Positions 31,229-42,400 of a stretch of 64,000 nt of DNA are shown piece by piece. The first letter of the stretch is position 1, and every line of letters begins with the position of its first letter. The translations under genes and the position numbers were made by a program. Under the pieces are notes generated by a model. The model had not been told where the DNA came from, did not search any database, and was given only the letters and a program-made list of their open reading frames with translations. Origin of the DNA: Takakia lepidozioides. Its lineage: Eukaryota; Streptophyta; Takakiopsida; Takakiales; Takakiaceae. The stretch lies in the NCBI GenBank assembly GCA_030704615.1, contig CM060731.1, positions 18,662,001-18,726,000 of the forward strand, read 5' to 3'.

Positions 31229-32329
31229 CATTCATGGATACCACTGTACCCCTTCAACTTATTGGCATTAACTCTTCCCAGCATCTCTTTGTTAATGGTT
31301 TGTAACATGACGGTGTTGTTATCATACATCTTCTGTATGACATAAGGTCATTTCCATGGTGATTTAAGCTTAGAAGCTTTAATCTTTCCCTTCTTCTGCA
31401 ACCAGAGAACCAAATCTCCCGTCTTAAAAGTCTTTAACTTGCCTTCATCAAACTGTTCCTTTCTCTTCATCTGAATTCTGGTCATGTTATCAGCTGCATC
31501 AGCACGTACTTCTTCTACATGGTATAATTCATGTTTCCTGACCTTAATTGAATCTTGCAATTCCATTCTTTTTCCCCATTCCGTCCTCATGGTAGGTAAC
31601 AAGAATTCCACTGGAAGTAAAGCTTCCATACCATAAACTAATTGGAATGGTGTATACTTAGTGGTGATTTTATATGAAGTCATGTATGACCACAAAGCTG
31701 TCAGCAGCTTTGTATCCCAATCCGTTCTGTTTGCATTGATTATCTTAGCCAAGATAGTACATAGTAATTTGTTGGTAGCCTTTGCCTGCCCATTACCTTG
31801 TGGGTAATATGTTGTACTCTTCCTATGCACAATCATGAACTCTTTAGTCAATAGTTCAATGGTCTCATTAATGAAGTGACTTCCCTGATCACTGATAAAT
31901 TCCAAGGGACAGCCAAATCGTGTAAGTATGTTCTCATACAAGAACCTTGCTGTGGACTTGGCTGTGTTGTCCCTCAAAGCTTTAGCTTCCACCCACTTCG
32001 TAGTATAATCAGTGGCTGTAATTATGTACCTGTTCTGTGTATTCTTGGCTGGTGGGTTAATTGGTCCAACAAAGTCTAGTCCCCATTTCTGAAATGGTTA
32101 AGTAGACATTGTAGGATGCAAAGCCATCTTCCCAGATCTTTGCAAAGGTCCTAGCCTCTGACATTCATCACAACTCTGACAATACTTGTGTACATCTTTG
32201 AACAAAGTAGGCCACCAATAACCTGCAAGTAGTATCTTCCTACTGGTAGTCTCTTCTCCAAAATGACCTCCAGCCACTCCTTTATGAACTTCCTCCAAAA
32301 CTTTATTTACTTCATGGTGGTACAAGCAT
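31229..32329 (-). pseudogene. int: RT-1-type integrase fragment
   Basis: Very close to the integrase of RT-1 (4,845-5,945). It holds the zinc domain YHHEVNKVLEEVHKG ... CDECQRLG, the catalytic Asp in FISDQGSHF, Glu position NGQAKATNK (here Lys at the neighbouring residue, with A-E changed to A-K, so the catalytic Glu is lost), and part of the GPY module. Two nonsense codons interrupt it, TAA just upstream of the catalytic core (about 32,099) and TGA inside the GPY/F motif (about 31,348). Homology ends abruptly at both sides. It is probably part of the same deleted RT-1 derivative as 46,395-48,513, split by MULE-B. Confidence 0.85.
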
Positions 32330-32489
32330 AAATGCCTGTTGGATTACAGAGAGTAACAGATGCAATTGAGAATAGGAACTTGTGTGGTAAGTTGAGTTGG
32401 GTGTTTGCTGGAACAAATGTAGGCTGTCATTGTCAGCTGCTAACAGCAATGCAAAGATATATGCATGATCTATGCAGAGGCATGGATAG

Positions 32490-32498
32490 CTGAAGGAG
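32490..32498. repeat. Target-site duplication of MULE-B, left copy
   Basis: CTGAAGGAG, identical to 45,540-45,548. Confidence 0.93.
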
Positions 32499-32519
32499 GA
32501 GGTTTCCTATTTCATGAGC
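32499..32519 (+). repeat. MULE-B left terminal inverted repeat
   Basis: Same 21-base consensus as MULE-A. CATGAGCGG units follow to 32,550, with further GCTCATG units near 32,692 and 32,712. Confidence 0.88.
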
Positions 32520-33196
32520 ATGAGCGGCATGAGCGGCATGAGCAGAGTAGTAACACAATCAGTTTTCATGAGCAGAAGTACAAATTTCGAAAATAAAAAA
32601 CAATAAAAAAACAATAATTTAATGCAATGTGTTAGGAAAAACAAATATATTATTCGGCCCCTTGAAGGGAAAATTGCAGTTTTGACAGTTGTGCTCATGA
32701 TATTTCGTCTTCCGCTCATGCCAATTCCCAGCGACATGTGCAAATATGGCGCCGAATTTCGCGGTAATAGGGTCCGTAACCTGAAAAAACGGCGACGTAT
32801 TTCACGGTAATAGGTCTCTCTGGCGAAAAATGGTGCCGAATTCCGCGGCTATAGGTCCCCTCATGACAGGTAATTCGGCGCCATTTTTCCAGACACGGTA
32901 CCAGTGCATGTTGGGACTTGGCCAGTTTTCGGCCCCAAAAAGAGAAATTCGGCGCCATTTTCCCAGACACAGGTACCAGTGCATGTTGGGACTTAGCCAG
33001 TTTTCGGCCCCAAAAAGAGAAATTCGGCGCCATTTTTCCAGAAATGGCCCCACAACTGCTTCTGTTGGATCTCAGTTTGAATGGAATATTGCCTCATTCC
33101 AGGAGTTTTGGGGTGCATTTCATTACATTGCAAAAAAAAGTCTGATACAGCAAAATGCATTTGAAAATATCCATATGGAGGATTCCGTTTGCCCCA
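32520..33196. repeat. MULE-B left subterminal region
   Basis: It contains CATGAGC units, then motif copies with half-palindromes (GGCGCCGAATTTC near 32,748; AATTCGGCGCCATTTT near 32,873, 32,948 and 33,024). A unit of about 76 bases with CCAGACACRGTACCAGTGCATGTTGGGAC (given in part: ACCAGTGCATGTTGGGACT) is repeated at 32,880-33,040. No gene. Confidence 0.8.
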
Positions 33197-36100
33197 TCAA
33201 TGATTTCTGGAATCCCTAAGGAGGAGTTTGTGCAGCTCGTTCACGCTCAACGCCGGTGCATGAATAAAGTCATCAATAGTCACGTTCATCCTCAATCTCT
33301 TCAGGTAGATGTAATACAGATGCTTGCACAGATAATACTTCGAACCCTTCTTTGCTTCCATCAACGAGAAGTCCGTACAATTGCAAGTCGGCTCCACTCC
33401 AATCGTAATTGTGTATACATCGTCGCGTACAGCCGAGCCGGCCGTTGCCATCCGATACACACGCCCAAGGCCGGGTGGGGGTACGTCCACGGAGCTCTGA
33501 ATAGTGCAAGCCATCCCAAGAGCATTGGCAATCCGAGTCTCATTCAACTTGTTGGGAGGGTGTCGTCTCTTCACTCTTCCGAATCGCATTGTGGGATGTG
33601 CAGAATTGTCCAATCCGTCTCTACTGGACCGAGCAGTCTGCAATGGCTGGGTCTGAGGAACCGGAAATGCGTGGGCCGGGATGTCTGTGCGTTGCACCAT
33701 TCGAAATCCTGCTGCAGATAGAGCATCCGCCTCATTCTGAGAGAGGCTGCAACCCGGTGCAACAGGCCAGACGCCCGGAGGCTCCGGCATTCCCTGAATC
33801 CCGTACTTGGGCTTGCCAAATACACAGGTCATTATGTCGTGCCTACAGAACCAAAATGTCTGCGTTGTGGCGTGAGCAAATGTGGGAGTCAAAAATCTGC
33901 CGCTGAAACAAGGTGCAGGTACAGCACCGTGTGGGTTCCTCCGAATCATCTCACCACAGCGTGGTCTCGTATCCACCCGGATGGCGCAGCACTTCCCTCG
34001 AAATGCCGGCAATGTCCTCGCAATTCTCCACTGTGACTCCGACACTCTTGTCTCCACAATGGGAATGTTGTACTGCTTTACTACAGATGGCTCATTATGT
34101 TGCCGGGGCACGCGCCCTGTGCTCAAAGGAGATGGCGATCTTGAACGTGCAGGACTTGCGGTGCTCGACGAGACCTCCTCGGGCAACATCATGGACCACG
34201 AGGGAGCGTGCGAATATTCTTGTCAGCTCGCCATGAATCCTCTTCTCCGCCAGGTGCCTCGTCAAGTCTTCGTCTCACTGGACGGGTATGAACATCTCCT
34301 TCCAAATGTTGGCCTCTTCGCAGCAATGGGGTGTCCCGAAGGCCCTCTCGCAAGGCCGCCGCCCACTTCCGAGGATTCTTCGATCTAGAGGCAGTCCGCA
34401 TCAGCATTTCCTGCCTGTCCGGCCCCAAGCCCCACTATTTCCCTTTCAAGAACTCGTTGTACTTGCATTGCTGCATAATTGACCTCACAATGTCCTCCGT
34501 TGTGGCAGTGAGGATGTCCACCAGATGCGCCGCAGAGGAGGCACGCCAGGAAGAGTGCACTGATTCGGCCATGTTTGTCGTGGGCATGTCGGTGTCGGAG
34601 TCGAGACACATTTCCTGCACAAGCACATGTTCAGGTTACAAGCAAGTTACAAATATGGCCAAGAATAATATTCAACGGGACGCGAATTCGTGCAACTCAC
34701 CTCCCGCATATAGTCGCCGAACTGGAGGAAATGATAATGCCACCATGCTAGCCAACTGACCATTGCTCCCTCGTCTGATTTCCTTACAGCACCTGACGAT
34801 GTCCACCAAGCCCGTATGCATGCAAACTGTGTCTCTGCATCATCCAAGGTGGGAGCGCGCTTCCACGCAAGGCACATGGAACGGTGCTCCTCTCTGAAAT
34901 CTGGCGCCAGGAGCCTGGTTGTGTACTGCGAAAGGCTCTGCAGAAAATGGAACCCACAAGATCTCTCCTTGCCTTCCATGGGAACATTGGGGTCTTGCCC
35001 GTACACCCTTCGGATGGCAGCCCAATTTGCTTGTGCGTTGTCCGCCATGAAACCACGGAAATTGGGAGGGGGCAATCCCGCCTTGGCCATCTGTTCGTTT
35101 ATTCCCTGCCAAAGAAGCATCTCCATTGTGTGTCCTCTCCTTTCATCTCACAAATAGCAATTGTCATTAGCATCCTGCAGTGGGTGTCGTAGACATGTGC
35201 ACCCATTGTCACCCACTGGTGATTTGTAATTCGCTTGATATGGTCGAACATGACCCAACTGTTTGACAAGTTCCCACTCGTCATCCTGTCGACCAGTTCG
35301 ACGCCGCTGCCAGGTCCACACGTGGACATTTTGAATACGAAACAACGATCTGCCTCAGTCCCTTGTCCTGGAAACCTACTTCCATGAATGTAGTCATATC
35401 CACATCGTCGCTTCACCTCCAGAATGGAGTGCATATCCGAGCCACGCCCAATTTTCTGTTTGCATGAGACAATGTGGTTTCGGACATTCGGTGAACATAC
35501 ATGGGACACCGACTCCAGCAATGCCTCCATTTCCTTCTCGTCGAGAGGAACTCTATCGGAGCCGTCTTCCGACATAATTCTGGCCAATGCCATCTTATGG
35601 GCGGCTTGGAGCTGTATCTGTTTGGGTTTGGCACCCGGTCTCAACTTAACCTCCTCCTGAACGAGCTTCGTGGGCAGCCTCCCGCGAGTTCCCCCTCGCC
35701 AATTTGTGACAATGGGAACCAACGTGTATGCAAGCTCGGGTGAGGTCAGGGAAACGGTGCAACACATAGAACTGCTTGGCATTACAAACAGACATGCAGT
35801 GTGGTGGTTCTTTGCAATGCGCACACTTAAATGTGGAGTTCGGAACCTTCTCCTGAGCTCGAAATGGTTGGTGAGCTGTGCCTGTCCAATCGGTCTCGTT
35901 CCTGTGACCTCTGGATTTAAAGTGGAAGCAAGTTGGGGAGAAACACCACAACGCGCCCGCACAAACAACGTAGCGCACCCGCACACCATCGAGCATCTTC
36001 ATGCTGGTGGTTTTGGTAACGCACCAAGGATGACCGTCATGTTTTCTATCCATATCTGTCAACATTCCGGACGCCCTCGAGTAGTCCGCCCGAGGAGGGA

Positions 36101-36778
36101 ACTCAAAGAAGATATTACCGTCGACGTCGGCGGGAAGGCATGTAACCGATTTAATTGCGAACTTGCTGTAGTCCAGCCCGGCCAGCTCCGACCGGTGTCC
36201 TTCCAGGTGAAGCCCTCGCAGAATTTCAAGAATAGATCGAACTGCGGTGCTCGTGCTGGGAATATGACTCCCTCCTCCACTGACGTCCATTGAGGACTTG
36301 CCTGATCTCCAGGACGACCTCGGAACTTCCATGACCTCGTCTGAGTCGGACAGGTTGTGAACAACCCGGTTCTCGCTCGTCTTCATGGATGGGTTCGGCT
36401 CTGGATTTACTTCGTTGCGGACTTCTCTCTTTGAGGTAGCCACTCTCTGATTCGCGGATTGTTTCGTGGAAGGCGCCAGGATAGAAGGTGCATTTGGCGG
36501 GCAAATGAAGTCCCCAACAGCCCTGTATATGACGCTGTCCGATGGTGGAACTCGCCATTCCCTGCCATCGCCGAAATCATCGTGGAGCACAACAATACTC
36601 TCAACAACAAGGCCGTTAGAGTCCTTCCTTTCCTCCTCCAAAAAACCGACCCCGGTTTCAGGTGGTATCGAACGCACAGATATTTCTCCATCACCCGGCA
36701 GGTGTCCCCTCTGCACGGAAATGAAGCTCTATGCTCGTGAGGAGGGCAGTACACTGTAGCGCTCGGGTTTTCCGCCAT
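33197..36778 (-). pseudogene. MULE-B transposase, frameshifted
   Basis: Homologue of the MULE-A transposase over its whole length. It starts at ATG 36,778 (MAENPSATVY). The zinc-binding region HDGHPWCVTKTTS ... CIHVGSHCHKL, catalytic Asp in VMFDHIKRI, Asp in FMADNAQANW, CGFHFLQSL block and SWIM finger CNCTDF ... LCKHLYY are all recognisable. The intron is again 86 nt, at the same place (34,615-34,700), with GT-AG borders. Lesions: frameshifts near 36,640, 35,650, 35,120, 34,430 and 34,190, so this copy cannot encode a full protein. Conservation of every domain in the diverged copy supports the gene model in MULE-A. Confidence 0.85.
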
Positions 36779-39477
36779 GGGAGATGTGCACACAAGACTG
36801 CCAGGATGGCGTGCTGGGAAGCTCCCTGGTAGAAGGGGGTGCAACGATGGGAATGAATGCGATGCCGATTTGTCCGAGCGACGAAGCCTGATCCAAATCC
36901 AGGGAGCCAACTATCTCAAAAATCCACAGTCAGAGTGTTAATGAACCTTGTCTCCGGAATGCGGCCCCTGGTCTTTGCGCAATAACTGCCAACGGTATGC
37001 AGTCAGAAAGTGGGGGGCCGTCCGGATGATGACGGCTGAAGGGGAGAAGCCGGCACCGTGCCGTCACATTACTACCCCCGAATGGAAATTCGGCACCCAA
37101 TATCCAACAGAGGAAGCCCGGATGAAGTCGCCTCGGGCTCAGAGGCCGGCGCGTGTGCGACAGAGAACATCCCTGGATGGAGATTCGGCGCCGAATTTCC
37201 ATCCGGGCCCCCAAAGGGAGTCGTGTCGGGGGGTCAGGCCGAAAACTGGACGGCATAAAAACATCCCCAGATGGAAAAACGGCGCCGAATTTCCATCCGG
37301 GGCGGTTCGGATGCAGTCGGGGAGGGGGGAGTGGCCGGCACTTGGCCGTCACATTTCAACCCCCGGACGGAAATTCGGCACCGAATATTGAACAGGGGAC
37401 GCCCGGATGAAGTCGCCTCGGGCGTAGAGGTCGGCACGTGTTCGACAGAGAGCATCCCCTGGATGGAGATTCGGCGCCGAATTTCCATCCGGGCCCCCCC
37501 AAAGGAAGTCTTGTCGGGGGGTCAGACCGAAAACTGGCCGACATAAAAACCTCCCCACATGGGAAAACGGCGCCGAATTTCAATCCGGGGCCGTTCCAAT
37601 GCAGTCGGGGAGGGGGGAGAGGTCGGCACCTGGCCGTCATATTTCAACCCCCGGACGGAAATTCGGCACCGAATATCCAACAGAGCGGCGGAGAGGCGGC
37701 ACCTCTCCGACAGAGACCATCCCCCGGATGGAATTTCGGCGCCGAATTTCCATCCTACAGGTAAGCGGAATCCCGGATGGATGGAAATTCGGCGCCGAAT
37801 TTCCATCCTGCACGTAAGCGGAATCCCGGATGGATGGAAATTCGGCGCCGAATTTCCATCCTGCAAGTAAGCGGAATCCCGGATGGATGGAAATTCGGCG
37901 CCGAATTTCCATCCTGCAAATAAGCGGAATCCCGGATGGATGGAAATTCGGCGCCGAATTTCCATCCAGCAGGTAAGTGGAATCCCGGATGGAACGAAAT
38001 TCGGCGCCGAATTTCCATCCAGCAGGTAACTCGAATCCCGGATGAATGGAAATTCGGCGCCGAATTTCCATCCAGCAGGTAAGTGGAATCCCGGATGGAT
38101 GGAAATTCGGCGCCGAATTTCCATCCAGCAGGTAAGTCGGATCGCTGGCATATGGATATTCGGCGCCGAATTTCCATTCGCCATGAATTTCATCGCTCAT
38201 AATTACCTTCCTGCAGGTAATTCCCAGATGAGAATTACCTTCCTGCAGGTAATTCCTATCGATGCAGGTAGGAAGGTAATTCTGAACGGGGAATTACCTG
38301 CAGGAAGGTAATTCCTCGCGATGAAATACATGAAATACATGAAATTCGGTGCCGAATATCCATACGCCAGCGATCCGACTTACCTGCAGGATGGAAATTC
38401 GGCGCCGAATTTCCATTCATCCAGTATTCGAATTACATGCCGGATGGAAATTCGGCGCCGGATTTCCATCCGCGCGCTTCCGAATTACCTGCGTGAGGGA
38501 AATTTGGCGCGCCGCCCGACCTGCGCGGATGGAAATTCGGCGCCGGATTTCCATCCGCGCGCTTCCGAATTACCTGTGAGGGAAATTTGGCGCGCCGCCC
38601 GACCTGCGCGGATGGAAATTCGGCGCCGGATTTCCATCCGCGCGCTTCCGAATTACCTGCGTAAGGGAAATTTGGCGCGCCGCCCGACCTGCGCGGATGG
38701 AAATCCGGAGGGCTTCATCCGACATTTAATTGCGCAGTTGGGCAATAAATGTCGACCGCCGTCGGTTATCATTCGGGCTGGCGACGCATGGCTTCCTGGA
38801 CACGTACCCTAAATCTCATGCTAATCTTGGCTTAACATGCTATTCGAGGCATGTACCCCAAAAAAGGAGATCTTTTGGCTGGGACTTATGCCGCCTGAAG
38901 GGCGTGGCTCTCCTGAGAGAGACCTCACATCCAGACCGCGGCGGAAGTTGAAAGCTCTGTACTACGGACGACGGCCAATCTCTCGCATGGCCAAACTGAA
39001 GCTCCAGCAGGAGATTCCAGTGTCTTGCTCACAACCTGCGCCAACTGAAGCCGAGTACTCTCAGGCAAGCCACTTCTGCTTTCGGTTTGTTCGATTTATT
39101 TTTTGCTTTCGCTTTGTTACCTCGCTTTGTTTTTGCATCTTCATCCTGGTTTCGCTGTATGAGTGAACTTTAGATAGTTGAGTGAACCTTAGATTGTTTG
39201 CAATGCGTGTGCAAATCCGGCAGCTCTGGAGAAGGCTGCTTGTGCATGTCATTCTCAGGCAATGGTTGCATTTGTTTTCATTGTTGTTGCATGGCTCTCC
39301 ATACTTCCTAAACTTGTTATGTTTTCATTTTTGCTACACGATTGTTGCTATGGTGGTTGCGCTGCTCGTTGCGATGCTGCTTTTTGCACAGATGTTGGTT
39401 TTCACGATTTTTGTCAATGACAGAGTGACGACGAGCCCGACACGCTGGTGGTATCATCGACAGCTCCAACTCATCGC
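36779..39477. repeat. MULE-B divergent intergenic region with palindrome arrays
   Basis: 36,930-37,700: long units of roughly 300 bases, each carrying ATTCGGCGCCGAATTTCCAT or GGCACC variants. 37,738-38,175: about nine copies of a 53-base unit with the perfect palindrome GAAATTCGGCGCCGAATTTC (GGCGCC at 37,738 and 37,791, then every 53-54 bases). 38,200-38,320: AATTACCT/AGGTAATT inverted repeats around CTGCAG. 38,370-38,700: a unit of about 98 bases with GGAAATTCGGCGCCGGATTT between CGCGCGGATG arms. Repetitive peptides predicted here on either strand are repeat translations. 38,870-39,065 has coding-like sequence (ERDLTSRPRRKLKALYYG) that may be an upstream exon of the next gene. Confidence 0.85.
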
Positions 39478-42400
39478 ATGTTTGAATCGCCCAACTTGGG
39501 GCGAGAGGCCAAACTTAAGCCTTTTGTTGGTGGACGGGAGGACTTGCAACGACAGTACGACAGAGTAGGCATTGGGGAGGTTGGTGCAGGCGGCATGGCA
39601 GGTGAAGGGCGTGAGGACATGAGGACAGCAGATCCGGCAATGGAGGTTGTTCATGCACATGCAGTAGGGCCCGCCCACGCAAAGAAAAAGAAGAAAGCTA
39701 AGCACATGCAATCCCCGGCGAGAGAGCAGTCACGGGCTGCGGAGGGGGGAGTGAGCAGTGCGCGCGAGGGTGTCAGTTCGCCTCAATCAAAGGTGGTCGT
39801 CCTGGAGGGCTCCCCTGCTGCTAGCCCTAGTAAGAAACAGAAAGCCCGTGAGAGGGCAAAAGAGAGGGCAAAAGAACAGACGAGACAGAATGCTAGCCAG
39901 GAGGAAAGAGAAAAGGTAGCTGAAGAGGCCAGGGGTGCCCAAATGACAGATGCCAATGTAAGCGAGGGACGCACAGAGACGGTGGATCCTCCAAGACACC
40001 ACAGAGAGGCAGTAACACACCGGTTAGACCATCGCGGGCAAGAGCAGCCCCCGCAATTACCCATACGGTGGAGAGTGGAGGAGAGGAAAGAACACCTGAA
40101 AGAGCACGGATTGTGCAAGTTCAGGTGAAGCCAGGGAGAGGGCAGTAGAGACGGGGAGAGTGCTGGAGGTGGTTTCGCAGGTGGCTGACCCTGTTGAGGA
40201 GGATGACAGGGAGCTTTCTGACCAGGATGACATCCTCCCGGACATCCCCAGGCCCCAAACCCGGAGCATACAGGCTGGATTTGGCGGTCCTGGTGGGCTG
40301 CCGGAAAACCCCTCTGCAGCAGACGTCATGTCTGAGGCGGATATGAAGTTGGCCGCTGCCAAGATGTTGGAGGCAACCCACAGCAACATTGGCAGGGTGC
40401 TGGGGGGCATGGTGTACCCGGCCAAGCTTCGAATTCCCCTTTGCCGCTTGGTGTCATTGCAGGTGGTGAGACCTGCCCTCCCAGGCGATATCGACAAGCT
40501 GAAATTCTCTTTCCGGGATGGATATCGAATGGGGTCTGCCGCCTTTTACGTTTCCATTGAGAACGACCACGGAGCTTCTCGTGCCCACACTTCCGATGAG
40601 GTGGACAAATGGGGTCCCCATTGGCAAACGCGAAATGAGGAGTTCGAGAGATCGATTGCTAGTGATCCTCTTTTCCAGCACTTGTCCGGTAAGATGTTCT
40701 ACGTGTGGGACGGCAATCATCGCCTCCTGGCATGGATGGAGCACATTGCCCAAGCCCACCCCAACGACCTCGATTGGCATTTCGCCGTGGATTGTGTTGT
40801 GCTGAAGGTTGCGGGGCCCAAAGATCGCAGTCTTCTCAAAGCTGCAATGGCCGACATCAACTCGTAAGCTACAACCCCTCTCGCTTTTGGACTTTGAATT
40901 TGGAAGTCATTTCATTGCGAATCCTCATATATGATGAAAATTCCCATTTCAGTATTGTTTGATGGAAATGTGGCACTGCAGGGTGACTGAGAATGCCTTC
41001 ATTGCCACCAACTTGTCCCATATGCTCTTCCGAGTGAAGGATGTCGGGAAGCAGGGGGTGCAAGAGTTTGCCAATTCCCTCAGTGCCGACCTCCTGCGCA
41101 AGTCGGAGGCAAAGGCAGACAGAACCTGGTATAGGCTGAGCGTCGACGCCATGGTGGACTACATATTTCGGGTAAAGCTCCTGACAGTTTTGTTGAGCTA
41201 ATCTGTCTCTCCTCCCCCAATAGAAGAAATTGTGTTGAGCAGGATCTCTAATCTTATGTGCGCATTCTTGACAGACGAAAATACAGCAGGATTTGGCACA
41301 TGCGCGGAGGTTCTACATGGAGTCAGAGGAGAAGAATCCAACCCTCCCGGAACTCGAATCGTATGTCAAAGCTGCGGAGGTGAGGGCCCGCATAAAGTAC
41401 AAGTCGCGGATGGTAAAGTACGTGGCCATAGCTGATCCGCCCTTGGTGCCGACTTTCTAGTGGAGGTGGGGAAGCACTACTCTCGCGCTCTGAAGCCCAC
41501 GATGACATTGGAGAAGCTCCATCGTCTAGCCACATCCTGTGTGGATGCAACAGAAAAGGTGATACATTCTTAACAAAATTGTGGTGGCAACAACTCCTTT
41601 TGTGGTGTTTGGCGCTTACGAATATGCTGGGTGGTTGGACAGACCCGATGGCTCCAAATCTGGAATGGTTCCCAAAGTACCAGGGACAAGTGGAGCTTCC
41701 CCAAACCGGACAAACTCTCTGACCCCACATTCGACATGTGGATGAACCGCATGACATGGTGGTTTCAGGTACTTCCCCACGCTTCGTTTGGGGCTTCTAC
41801 TCTAGTAGGGGGTGGATTCATTGTATTTTTGAGGAAAGCGATCTGATGGACAATCTCCACAGGTGACGACGAATGCACAAGAGCAGCTGGACACACAAGC
41901 ACATCAGTTCAAGATGGAGATATCTCCTGCAGCAGAGAGCCTACGTGACTATGTGACGAGGTACTTTCTGCTCTACAAAACCAACCTATTTTTTCGGGAG
42001 ATAGCAGATGCTCGCCGGAGCCACGAGTTCACCGACCAGCCGAACGCGGACAAAGCAGCAATGCGCCTTCTGTACACGTACATACGCGCTGCCTTTCTTT
42101 CAAGTCCTGGCATTTCAGGATGTTAGAGGCCTCAAGTGGTGTTAGGGAAAATGGCGCCGAATTTCCAGTCAGGGCTCCGAAAATGGCTAAGTCCCTAGAC
42201 TGGCTGGCCCGGAACTGGAAATTCGGCGCCGTTTTCCAGTTCTAGGCCCTATTGCCGTCCAGGGACTTAGCCATTTTCGGGCTAAGTCCCTAGACTGGCT
42301 GGCCCTGAACTGGAAATTCGGCGCCATTTTCCAGTTCCAGGCCCTATTGCCGTTCAGGGACTTAGCCATTTTCGGGCTAAGTCCCTAGACTGGCTGGCCC

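Noticed and set aside
37522-38200. Repetitive reading frames such as those giving RRRISIHPGF or GAEFPSIRDS peptides
   Set aside because: They are translations of the 53-base palindrome array, present on both strands in several frames, with no start context or domain.
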